DNA of 64,000 nucleotides, taken from contig CAJUIR010000002.1 in the NCBI GenBank assembly GCA_910586655.1, forward strand, positions 186,001-250,000, written 5' to 3'. Shown here in pieces: positions 16,764 through 25,128 of this stretch (its first letter is position 1; every line of letters begins with the position of its first letter). The position numbers were made by a program, and so were the translations under genes. Source of the stretch: an uncultured Christensenellaceae bacterium (GTDB lineage: Bacteria; Bacillota; Clostridia; Christensenellales; Borkfalkiaceae). A model generated the notes under the pieces. That model saw only the letters and a program-made list of their open reading frames with translations, ran no database searches and had not been told where the DNA came from.

Positions 16764-19700
16764 ATGTACGAATTAAACGATTTTAACTCTATTCAGATCA
16801 GCATTGCATCTCCCGAAAAAATCAGGGAATGGTCTTACGGCGAAGTTACCAAGCCCGAGACGATCAATTACCGCACGCAAAAACCCGAACGGGACGGACT
16901 TTTCTGCGAAAAGATTTTCGGACCGACCAAAGACTGGGAATGCCACTGCGGAAAATATAAGAGGATCCGTTACAAGGGAATTATCTGCGAAAAATGCGGC
17001 GTGGAAGTGACGCGCGCCAAAGTGCGCCGCGAGCGTATGGGACATATCGAACTTGCAGCGCCCGTATCGCATATCTGGTACTTCCGCGGGATCCCCAGCA
17101 AAATCGGTCTTTTGCTCGATATGGGACCCAAACCGTTGGAACAGGTGATTTATTTCGCGGCGTACGTCGTACTCGATCCGGGAACCACGGGGCTTGCTTA
17201 TAAACAAGTGATCAACGATAAACAACTCCGCGAAATCGAAGAGTCGCTCGGCGATTCTTCGAAGACGGGACTCAAAGTCGGTATGGGCGCAGAGGCGATC
17301 CGCGAACTTTTAATGGCGGTCGATCTCGAAAAAGAAAGCAAAGAAGCCAAAGATATTATCGAGAAAAACGCAACGGGACCCAAGCGCGTAAAAGCGGTGA
17401 AACGTATCGAAATCATCGAATCGTTCCGTAAGAGCGGCAACCGTCCCGAGTGGATGGTACTCACGGTACTTCCCGTGATCCCGCCCGATTTGCGTCCCAT
17501 GGTTCAACTCGACGGCGGAAGATTCGCTTCCTCCGACCTGAACGATTTGTATCGCCGCGTCATCAACCGCAACAACCGTTTAAAACGTATGATCGAACTC
17601 GGCGCGCCCGAGATGATCATCAAGAACGAAAAGCGGATGTTGCAGGAAGCGGTCGACGCGCTGATCGACAACGGCAGAAGAGGAAAACCGCTGAGCGGAC
17701 CTTCCAACCGCGAACTGAAATCTCTTTCGGGATTGCTTCGCGGAAAACAGGGTCGTTTCCGTCAGAACCTCCTCGGCAAGCGTGTCGATTATTCGGGTCG
17801 TTCGGTGATCGTCGTAGGTCCCGACTTGAAGATTTTCCAATGCGGACTTCCCAAGGAAATGGCAATCGAACTGTTTAAACCGTTTGTCATGAAGCGTCTT
17901 GTGGAAACCAATAAATGTCATAACATCAAGAGCGCGAAACGTACGGTGGAAAAAGGCAAAGACTTCGTATGGGACGTCCTCGAAGAAGTCATCAAAGAGC
18001 ATCCTGTCCTGTTGAACCGTGCGCCTACGCTGCACCGTCTCTCCATTCAGGCGTTCGAGCCCGTGCTGATCGAAGGCAGAGCGATTAAAATTTCGCCTCT
18101 TGTCTGCGGTCCCTTCAACGCGGACTTCGACGGCGACCAGATGGCTGTCCATCTTCCGCTTTCCGTAGAGGCGCAGGCGGAAGCAAGATTCTTAATGCTT
18201 TCCGCAAACAATATCTTAAAACTTGCGGACGGAAAATCGGTCATGAGTCCGACGCAGGATATGATTATCGGCGCGTATTATCTGACCATTATCCGCAGGG
18301 AAGAGGGCAAGAAATACAATGCGCTCGGCAAGCCCGATGAAAACGGCGAGGAATACGTTCCTTCCGTGTTCTCGTCGTTTGACGAAGCGCTGATGAGTTA
18401 TCAACTGAAAGAAACGCACTGTCAGGACGAAATTTACGTCCGCCGCACGGTCGAACTTCCCGCCGGTCAGTTTGAAAATCTTGCGTTGCCTTACGAAAAA
18501 GATTTCGGTTGGTCGAAAGAGAAACCCAACAATTCGGTGTGCGGAAACGTCAGCGTCGCCAAAGACGAAACGACGGGCGCGCTGAAAGTGACGGGCATCA
18601 TCAAGACCACGGTCGGCAGAATTATCTACAACGACGGCATGCCGCAGGATCTCGACTTTGTCAAACGCGTTGCTCCCGAAGATTATCTGAAACTGGAACT
18701 TGCATCCGAGTTTATCGAGTCGATCAAGGGTTCGCGCGCGATTGGGAAAAAGCATCTTTCTAAGATCGTCGAAGCATGTTTCAAGACCGGTTACGCTCCC
18801 AAGGCTTCTGCCGTACTCGACGCGATCAAAGAGCGCGGTTATCATTATTCCACGCTTGCGGCGCTTACGACGTCCGTATTCGATATGAAAATTCCCGGCG
18901 AGAAGGATAAGATCGTCGAAGATGCGGAAGAACAGGTCGCAAAAATTTCCAAAAAATACGCGAGAGGCCTCCTCAAAGAAGAAGAACGTTACCGTGCGGT
19001 CATCTCGGTTTGGGACGACGCGACGGACAAGGTCGCGGGCATTCTCAAAGCACAGGGCGCGGCGGATAAGTTCAATCCCATCTGGATGATGGCGGACTCT
19101 GGCGCGCGCGGTTCCATCGACCAGATCAAGCAACTTTCGGGTATGCGCGGACTCATGGTAAACCCGCAGGGTAAGAAAATCGAAGTCCCCGTAAAATCGT
19201 GCTTCCGTAACGGACTTTCGGTACTCGAATACTTTATTTCATCGCACGGCGGACGGAAAGGTCTTGCGGATACGGCGTTGAAAACGGCAGACTCGGGTTA
19301 TCTGACCCGCCGCCTCGTAGACGTTTCGCAGGACGTAATTGTCCGCGAAGAAGACTGCTCGGCAGGCAAACGACCTCGCGGAACCTACGTTAAAGCGATC
19401 TGCGGGGCAAACGGCGAAATGATCGAAAGTCTCGAAGACCGTTTAACGGGCAGATTCGCCGCCGAAGATCTTACCGACGAACAGGGGAACGTCATCGTTG
19501 CCTGCAACGAGATGATCTCCGAATCCAACGCCAAAAAGATTGCCGCTATGGAAAAATACGGCGGCGAGAATGCGAAAGGTGTCAACATCCGCAGTATTTT
19601 CAACTGCAACACCCGTTTCGGCGTCTGCGCAAAGTGCTACGGAAAGAACATGGCGACCACGCTTCCCATCATGGTCGGCGAAGTGGTCGGCGTCATTGCC

Positions 19701-20552
19701 GCGCAGTCCATCGGCGAACCCGGTACCCAACTTACCATGCGTACCTTCCATACGGGCGGTATCGCGGCGACGGGCGACATTACGCAGGGTCTTCCCCGTG
19801 TCGAAGAACTTTTCGAGGCGAGAAAGCCCAAGGGCGTTGCAACGATCTGCGAATTCAACGGTATTGTCACCGTTGACGACAGCGACAATTTGAAACACGT
19901 GATCGTCACCGACGAATCGACGGGCGAGAAACTGAAAGATTACGAATTGCCTTTCAATGCGGAACTGCTTGTAAAGACGGGCGACCGGATTGCCCCCGGG
20001 GTTCAACTCAACGCGGGTTCGCTCAATCCGCAGGATATCGTCCGCGTCGAGGGCGTCAAGGGCGTTCAGGATTATATTCTCGAACAGGTTCAATCCGTTT
20101 ACCGTTCGCAGGGCGTTGATATCAACGATAAACACGTTGAAATCATCGTACGTCAAATGCTTCGGAAAGTGCGGATCGAGGACGCGGGGAATACCGAACT
20201 GTTGCCCGGACAACTTGTGGATATGTTCACGTTCGAAGATCAGAACGAAAAGACCATTATGTCGGGCGGCGTGCCGTCTACGGCAAAACGCGTGCTCCTC
20301 GGAATTACCAAAGCCGCGCTCGCGACCGACAGTTTCCTTTCTGCGGCGTCCTTCCAAGAGACGTCCCGCGTCCTTACCGAAGCGGCGATCTGCACCAAAC
20401 GCGATCCGCTCATCGGTCTGAAAGAGAACGTCATTATCGGAAAACTGATCCCCGCAGGAACGGGCATGAAAGATTACAAGGGCGTATCCATTCAATCGAC
20501 GGGTGCGTATCGCGACGTGCTGGCTTCCGAAACTGCGATCGCAGAAGACTAA
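16764..20552 (+). CDS. rpoC: DNA-directed RNA polymerase subunit beta'
   Basis: The catalytic subunit of RNA polymerase. The N-terminal zinc-binding region is CHCGKYKRIRYKGIICEKCG. The active-site NADFDGD, which holds Mg2+, is at residues 452-458. The bridge-helix and trigger-loop region includes ARGSIDQIKQLSGMRGLM and GEPGTQLTMRTFHTGG. The second zinc site is formed around CSAGKRPRG and CNTRFGVCAKCYG. The 1262 residues are slightly longer than Bacillus RpoC. The start follows GGGAGG, 12 nt after rpoB. A strong terminator ends the two-gene operon. Confidence 0.98.
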   Translation: MYELNDFNSIQISIASPEKIREWSYGEVTKPETINYRTQKPERDGLFCEKIFGPTKDWECHCGKYKRIRYKGIICEKCGVEVTRAKVRRERMGHIELAAPVSHIWYFRGIPSKIGLLLDMGPKPLEQVIYFAAYVVLDPGTTGLAYKQVINDKQLREIEESLGDSSKTGLKVGMGAEAIRELLMAVDLEKESKEAKDIIEKNATGPKRVKAVKRIEIIESFRKSGNRPEWMVLTVLPVIPPDLRPMVQLDGGRFASSDLNDLYRRVINRNNRLKRMIELGAPEMIIKNEKRMLQEAVDALIDNGRRGKPLSGPSNRELKSLSGLLRGKQGRFRQNLLGKRVDYSGRSVIVVGPDLKIFQCGLPKEMAIELFKPFVMKRLVETNKCHNIKSAKRTVEKGKDFVWDVLEEVIKEHPVLLNRAPTLHRLSIQAFEPVLIEGRAIKISPLVCGPFNADFDGDQMAVHLPLSVEAQAEARFLMLSANNILKLADGKSVMSPTQDMIIGAYYLTIIRREEGKKYNALGKPDENGEEYVPSVFSSFDEALMSYQLKETHCQDEIYVRRTVELPAGQFENLALPYEKDFGWSKEKPNNSVCGNVSVAKDETTGALKVTGIIKTTVGRIIYNDGMPQDLDFVKRVAPEDYLKLELASEFIESIKGSRAIGKKHLSKIVEACFKTGYAPKASAVLDAIKERGYHYSTLAALTTSVFDMKIPGEKDKIVEDAEEQVAKISKKYARGLLKEEERYRAVISVWDDATDKVAGILKAQGAADKFNPIWMMADSGARGSIDQIKQLSGMRGLMVNPQGKKIEVPVKSCFRNGLSVLEYFISSHGGRKGLADTALKTADSGYLTRRLVDVSQDVIVREEDCSAGKRPRGTYVKAICGANGEMIESLEDRLTGRFAAEDLTDEQGNVIVACNEMISESNAKKIAAMEKYGGENAKGVNIRSIFNCNTRFGVCAKCYGKNMATTLPIMVGEVVGVIAAQSIGEPGTQLTMRTFHTGGIAATGDITQGLPRVEELFEARKPKGVATICEFNGIVTVDDSDNLKHVIVTDESTGEKLKDYELPFNAELLVKTGDRIAPGVQLNAGSLNPQDIVRVEGVKGVQDYILEQVQSVYRSQGVDINDKHVEIIVRQMLRKVRIEDAGNTELLPGQLVDMFTFEDQNEKTIMSGGVPSTAKRVLLGITKAALATDSFLSAASFQETSRVLTEAAICTKRDPLIGLKENVIIGKLIPAGTGMKDYKGVSIQSTGAYRDVLASETAIAED

Positions 20553-20560
20553 TCAAACAA

Positions 20561-20591
20561 AAAAAGAACACGTTTTTGTGTTCTTTTTTTT
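20561..20591 (+). terminator. Intrinsic terminator of rpoBC
   Basis: AAAAGAACAC and GTGTTCTTTT flank a GTTTTT loop and run into a long T tract. Confidence 0.85.
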
Positions 20592-20611
20592 ATGCGAATT
20601 GTATAATTTCC

Positions 20612-20642
20612 TTGACTTGCGCGGGGGGATTTGTGATATGAT
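20612..20642 (+). promoter_or_regulatory. SigA-type promoter with extended -10 for the ABC exporter
   Basis: TTGACT (20612-20617), a 19-nt spacer, and TGA-TATGAT (20634-20642), an extended -10. Transcription would start near 20648, just before a palindrome. Confidence 0.6.
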
Positions 20643-20655
20643 TGAATGGTATCAA

Positions 20656-20675
20656 ATTTCACACATATGTGAAAT
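20656..20675. promoter_or_regulatory. Operator-like inverted repeat at the ABC exporter start site
   Basis: ATTTCACA-CATA-TGTGAAAT: 8-bp arms with a 4-nt centre, 43 nt before the ATP-binding subunit ATG. Its place just downstream of the promoter suits repressor binding. No regulator gene is adjacent. Confidence 0.5.
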
Positions 20676-20717
20676 CATGCACACGGGCGGAATTTGAAAA
20701 GATTTCAGGAGAAATAT

Positions 20718-21623
20718 ATGCATGCAATCGAAATCGAACATCTGAAAAAATATTACGGGGAAGTAAAAGCGGTCGACGATATTTCGTTTACCGTTTCCCA
20801 CGGAGAATTTTTTGCGTTTCTCGGCATAAACGGCGCGGGCAAGAGTACGACGATTTCCATCATCTGCGGATTGCTGAAACGCGACGGCGGAGAAGTAAAA
20901 ATCGAAGATATGGATCTCGATCATCGCACGGATGAAGTAAAAACGCGACTCGGGGTCGTATTTCAAAGCAGCGCGCTCGATCAGTCTCTTTCCGTTGCCG
21001 ACAATCTGAAATTCCGTGCCGCGCTATACGGGATCACGGGCGCCGCGTATAAAAAAAGGCTTGCGGAATTGACGGAACTGTTATCGCTCAAAGAAATCAT
21101 GCGCCGTCCCGTCGGAAAACTTTCGGGCGGACAACGCAGAAAAGCCGATATTGCGCGTGCTTTGATCAACGAACCCGACATTCTGATTTTGGACGAACCG
21201 ACGACGGGACTCGATCCTCAAACGCGGAAAACCGTTTGGGAAGTGATTCACAAACTCCGCGCCGAGCGGAATATGACCGTATTCCTCACCACGCATTATA
21301 TGGAAGAAACGGCGGATGCCGATCGTGTCGTCATTCTGGACGGCGGAAAAATTCTTGCAAACGCAACGCCGCTGGAATTGAAAAACCGATTTACGGGCGA
21401 TTACATCTCGATTTATCATGCGTCGGAAGAAGAAGTAAAAAAACTGGGCGTGCCTTATGAGCGCGCGGGGGAAGCCTTCCGTATCGAAGTGAAAAATACG
21501 GCGGAAGCGACTGCTTTGATTTTAAAATATCCCGCTGTTTTTCAGGATTTTGAAATCACAAAAGGCAAAATGGACGACGTATTTCTAAACGTTACAGGCA
21601 AAAAGATAGGAGATAACGTATGA
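20718..21623 (+). CDS. ABC transporter ATP-binding protein (DrrA-like exporter type)
   Basis: The cytoplasmic ATPase of an ABC-2-type exporter. Starting at ATG 20718 (AGGAGA 6 nt upstream) it has 301 residues. Walker A is GINGAGKSTT, the signature is LSGGQRRKADIARALI, Walker B is ILILDEPTTGLDP, and the H-loop region is TVFLTTHYMEETADADRVVILDGGKI. The C-terminal 80 residues (KNRFTGDYISIYHASEEEVKKLG...) form the extra domain found in DrrA/NatA-type ATPases. The substrate is unknown; relatives export antibiotics, sodium or lipids. It overlaps the permease gene by 4 nt (ATGA), and its promoter carries an operator-like repeat. Confidence 0.93.
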   Translation: MHAIEIEHLKKYYGEVKAVDDISFTVSHGEFFAFLGINGAGKSTTISIICGLLKRDGGEVKIEDMDLDHRTDEVKTRLGVVFQSSALDQSLSVADNLKFRAALYGITGAAYKKRLAELTELLSLKEIMRRPVGKLSGGQRRKADIARALINEPDILILDEPTTGLDPQTRKTVWEVIHKLRAERNMTVFLTTHYMEETADADRVVILDGGKILANATPLELKNRFTGDYISIYHASEEEVKKLGVPYERAGEAFRIEVKNTAEATALILKYPAVFQDFEITKGKMDDVFLNVTGKKIGDNV

Positions 21624-22513
21624 AACTTTGGTATCTTATCAGACGCAACTGTAAAATTTATTTCAAAGACAAAGGGCTGTTCTTTACGTCGCTTATTGCG
21701 CCTCTGATTCTGTTTTTCCTGTTTGTTGCATTTCTCGGCGATACTTATCGTGACAGTTTGATTACCAATTTACCGGAAGGCGCGGAAGTCGGAAAGAAGA
21801 TCGTCGAGGGATTTACTGGCGGATGGCTGATGTCGTCGCTGATCGCGGTCTGCGCGGTCACGATCGCCTTTACCGCGAACATGGTAATGGTGCAGGACAA
21901 AGTTCACGGACAGAGATCCGATTTAAAAGTTTCTCCCGTTTCCGGTACAACGCTGGCGCTGGGCTATTATCTTTCCACTGCGTTGGTCACGCTCATGGTC
22001 TGCGGTATCGCGCTCGTCATAGGATATATTTATCTGGCGATCGTCGGTTGGTATCTGAGCATTGCAGACTTTTTTCTGACGTTGCTCGATACCGTGATTT
22101 TGGTGTTATTCGGAACCGCGCTTTCGTCGATCGTATGCCGTTTTCTGAAATCGCAGGGCGGCATTACAGCAGTCGAAGTCATTGTTTCTGCGGCATACGG
22201 TTTTCTCTGCGGCGCATATATGCCCATCTCATCGCTTGCGGACGGCATATCCCATACCTTGCTGTGTTTACCGGGAACATACGGCACGGCGTTGATGCAC
22301 GAACATTTTATGGGCGGGGCAATCGACGAACTCGGCGTCTTGTTCGGCGGAGATTACGCCGATCAGATCCGCCGCGGCTTCGACTGTACGCTTTCCTTTT
22401 TCGGCAGTACCGTTTCCGAATGGGTTTGTTTCCTCGTGATCTGTCTGACCGTTGCCGCCCTGATCGGGGCGTACGTGCTGCTTTGTACCGTAAAGCGAAA
22501 AAAGAAAAATTGA
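21620..22513 (+). CDS. ABC transporter permease (ABC-2 type)
   Basis: A 297-residue membrane partner of the preceding ATPase. It starts MKLWYLIRRNCKIYFKDKGLFFTSLIAPLILFFLFVAFLG, an amphipathic stretch leading into the first membrane helix. A large extracellular loop follows, then five further hydrophobic segments (for example MSSLIAVCAVTIAFTANMVMVQD and VTLMVCGIALVIGYIYLAIVGWYL). The motif KVHGQRSDLKVSPVSGTTLALGYY is typical of ABC-2 permeases of the DrrB/YadH group. Two copies would form the channel with two ATPases. It is followed by a terminator. Confidence 0.9.
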   Translation: MKLWYLIRRNCKIYFKDKGLFFTSLIAPLILFFLFVAFLGDTYRDSLITNLPEGAEVGKKIVEGFTGGWLMSSLIAVCAVTIAFTANMVMVQDKVHGQRSDLKVSPVSGTTLALGYYLSTALVTLMVCGIALVIGYIYLAIVGWYLSIADFFLTLLDTVILVLFGTALSSIVCRFLKSQGGITAVEVIVSAAYGFLCGAYMPISSLADGISHTLLCLPGTYGTALMHEHFMGGAIDELGVLFGGDYADQIRRGFDCTLSFFGSTVSEWVCFLVICLTVAALIGAYVLLCTVKRKKKN

Positions 22514-22525
22514 ACGATCCGATGA

Positions 22526-22561
22526 TTCCGCTTCCTGTTTTCGGGGGAGCGGGATTTTTTT
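22526..22561 (+). terminator. Intrinsic terminator after ABC exporter genes
   Basis: TTCCGCTTCC pairs with GGGAGCGGGA (10 bp with two G-U pairs), followed by seven T. Confidence 0.75.
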
Positions 22562-22627
22562 GTAAAACAGAATTCGTCAAAGTTTGCAAAAAATTTTCGG
22601 GAAACCTCTTTCTTTTTTCTGAAAATA

Positions 22628-22636
22628 TGTTATGAT
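22628..22636 (+). promoter_or_regulatory. Extended -10 element upstream of helD
   Basis: TGT-TATGAT at 22628-22636. No good -35 lies 17 nt upstream, so the promoter would depend on the extended -10. Confidence 0.4.
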
Positions 22637-22666
22637 AACAGTTAAGCAATCTCATTGGGGGACTTC

Positions 22667-25048
22667 GTGACCGATCCGAAAGAATCTTTAAAACCGAATA
22701 TTCATGCGGATAAACAGTGGTATTTATCTCTGCTTGACGAAGCGACTCAGTATGCTTACGAGCGGCAGCACATTGCAAACGTGCTTGCGGCTTTGAAGTC
22801 TTTCTATCTTTTGCGGTATCAAAAGAGGCTCGCGCAAATCAAAACGGAAATTGCGGAGATCAAGGCGGGTTCCTCTTACTCTGCCGAAGATTACCGCGCA
22901 GTGCTTTTAAAAAACGCCGAGGTGCGTTCGCTCTATCAAAAACTCGATTCCTATAAATGCTTTTTTATCGAACCTTACTTTGCGCGCATGGACGTAGAGG
23001 ACGCGGACGAAGGGTATAACAGTTATTACATCGGGAAAAAGGGAGACGTCAATCTGGAAATCATCGATTGGCGTGCGCCGCTTGCCGTGCGTTATTACCA
23101 GAAGAGCCGCGTGGAATTTACCATCAACGAAACGACTTATAAAACCGTGCTGCGCCGTGCGCTCTCGATCAAAAACGGAAAACTGATCGACTTCAAAAAC
23201 GAGTATCTTTCCGTCAAAGGGGAATTGAGCGAGGAGGAGATCGCAGGACGCGACGAAGAAATTCTGTTCGATCCTCATCTCAGGAGCATTATTCAGAGCC
23301 GGAAAGAGGATACGCACATCCGCGATATTATCAGAACCATTCAGGAAAAGCAGTTTGACGTGATCACCAAACCCGAGCATGAAAGTTTTGTTTTGCAAGG
23401 CTGCGCGGGCAGCGGAAAAACGATGATCTTACTGCACCGTCTTTCCTATCTGATGTACAATAACGAAAAACTCCGTCCGCGCGACGTGTTGGTGATTACG
23501 CCGTCCGATTCGTTTAACGCCTTTATCGATGATTTATCGGCTGTGCTCGAACTGGAACGGGTGCGCACCGTAACGCTCAATGCCTACTATTTCCGCGTAC
23601 TGAAAAACGAAGGGATTGAGATCGAGAGCAAACTCACGGACGAACGGGAGCCGGAGGAATATCTTTCTTATCTGTATTCGCCGCAGTTCGTGAAAAACAC
23701 GGAGAGCCGCGTTGCAAAAATTTACGACGCGTTGTACGGAATGTTTACGGGCGCGGAGTGCAGAGAAGTCGCCGAACAGATCCTTGCCGATTGCAGGCGG
23801 CGGCAGCAGTTGTTTACGCGTTTGAAAAACGCTTCCGTACGTATCCGCAAAGCCGTACTCGGCGAACTCAAAGAAGATGCGGAAGGCAGGTTTTATTTTA
23901 CTAAGCCCCTTCGCAATCTCATGAGCGCGTTCGTCGAAGCGGAAGATTTTTTGAATTTTACGCTCAACGAACGGGAGCGTACGCCAGATTATTTTTTCCG
24001 TCAGTTCGCGCAGTTTTATGCGAGCGCGCGGCTCATTGCCTTTCAGGCGCATAAAATCCTGAAAGCGGCTTCGGAGGATCTGGCGGCGCTGACCGTTTCC
24101 GTCGAAAAAGAAATTGTCGATCTCATGCGATACAAGATCAAGCGCGGCGCGCAGGAAGTTTTAACTTACACGGATCGGATCGACGCGCGCAAAGAACTGC
24201 TTCGTGAAGCGGAGCGCGCGGTGCAAACGGTCGAAGATGCGGAAAACGGACTCGATTTATTTACGGAGTTTTTCGGCGTGATCCGAGCGACGGGAAAGAG
24301 CCGAGATCTGGGAAAATGTAAAAATGCGGCGGACGTTGCGCGCGTTCTGTACCGTGAGACGGTGAAAAAGGATAAAAAGAAATACGGAATGAACGGAATT
24401 TATGCTTCCGACGGCTATGCGCTGTGCGCCGTTCTCGCCGCCGCGGGGCGTTCGCTCACGCCGCGTTACGGTTTGGTGTTCATTGACGAGGGACAGGATA
24501 TTTCCGAAGGAGAGTACCGTCTGCTGAAACACATTCACGCGGGCGCTTCGTTTAACGTGTTCGGCGATTTAAAACAGAATATCACGCCTTACCGCGGGAT
24601 CAAGGATTGGAATACGCTGAATACAAATGTTTATACGCTGAACAGGAACTACCGAAATACCAACGAAATCGTGGAATACGTTTCGGGCATTCTCGACGCG
24701 GATATGTGTCCCGTCGGACTGAGCGGCGGGGAAGTGACGGAAATAAAACATCATAGGCTCAATTCGTATTTCCGCGGCAAACAGGGATTGAAAGCGGTGA
24801 TCGCAAAAGAGGAATACCTCCCGCTATTTGAAAAGCGGGGATTTCAGCGTTTGAAATCAAAATTGTCCAAAACGGCGGTCAACGTAATGAGCGTATACGA
24901 GAGCAAAGGTCTGGAATTTTCCGCCGTCGCCGTATACGCGAAAGGAATGACGGAGAACGAAAAATATATTGCGTTTACGCGGGCTTTGCGCGATTTGGCG
25001 GTTGTTACGGATGCGGAAGCAAAACGGGAAACAAAGCGCGGAAAATGA
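22667..25048 (+). CDS. helD: HelD-like RNA polymerase recycling motor ATPase (UvrD/Rep family)
   Basis: A superfamily 1 ATPase that in Firmicutes binds RNA polymerase and frees stalled enzyme from DNA. With GTG 22667 as start (GGGGGA just upstream) it has 793 residues. The first 80 residues are helical and charged (YAYERQHIANVLAALKSF...KTEIAEIKAG), matching the N-terminal coiled coil that enters the secondary channel. DWRAPLAVRYY is the HelD-type N-terminal motif. Walker A is GCAGSGKTMILLHRLSYLM (about residue 245), motif II is LVFIDEGQDIS, and the C-terminal motifs are MSVYESKGLEFSAVAVY and YIAFTRAL. It sits close to rpoBC. UvrD or PcrA is excluded by the N-terminal arm and length. Confidence 0.9.
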   Translation: MTDPKESLKPNIHADKQWYLSLLDEATQYAYERQHIANVLAALKSFYLLRYQKRLAQIKTEIAEIKAGSSYSAEDYRAVLLKNAEVRSLYQKLDSYKCFFIEPYFARMDVEDADEGYNSYYIGKKGDVNLEIIDWRAPLAVRYYQKSRVEFTINETTYKTVLRRALSIKNGKLIDFKNEYLSVKGELSEEEIAGRDEEILFDPHLRSIIQSRKEDTHIRDIIRTIQEKQFDVITKPEHESFVLQGCAGSGKTMILLHRLSYLMYNNEKLRPRDVLVITPSDSFNAFIDDLSAVLELERVRTVTLNAYYFRVLKNEGIEIESKLTDEREPEEYLSYLYSPQFVKNTESRVAKIYDALYGMFTGAECREVAEQILADCRRRQQLFTRLKNASVRIRKAVLGELKEDAEGRFYFTKPLRNLMSAFVEAEDFLNFTLNERERTPDYFFRQFAQFYASARLIAFQAHKILKAASEDLAALTVSVEKEIVDLMRYKIKRGAQEVLTYTDRIDARKELLREAERAVQTVEDAENGLDLFTEFFGVIRATGKSRDLGKCKNAADVARVLYRETVKKDKKKYGMNGIYASDGYALCAVLAAAGRSLTPRYGLVFIDEGQDISEGEYRLLKHIHAGASFNVFGDLKQNITPYRGIKDWNTLNTNVYTLNRNYRNTNEIVEYVSGILDADMCPVGLSGGEVTEIKHHRLNSYFRGKQGLKAVIAKEEYLPLFEKRGFQRLKSKLSKTAVNVMSVYESKGLEFSAVAVYAKGMTENEKYIAFTRALRDLAVVTDAEAKRETKRGK

Positions 25049-25064
25049 ATTTTGTTGAAATCAT

Positions 25065-25093
25065 TTGCCAAAACCTGTAAAATCTGGTATAAT
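25065..25093 (+). promoter_or_regulatory. SigA-type promoter for the topoisomerase operon
   Basis: TTGCCA (25065-25070), a 17-nt spacer and TATAAT (25088-25093) preceded by TGG, an extended -10. The start site would be near 25100, about 29 nt before the ATG. Confidence 0.8.
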
Positions 25094-25128
25094 TTTTGCG
25101 ATATACTGTTATATTCTTTGAGGTATCT

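Noticed and set aside
19443..20495. Antisense open frame of 350 codons inside rpoC
   Set aside because: Same reasons: no start signals, no domain, full overlap with rpoC.
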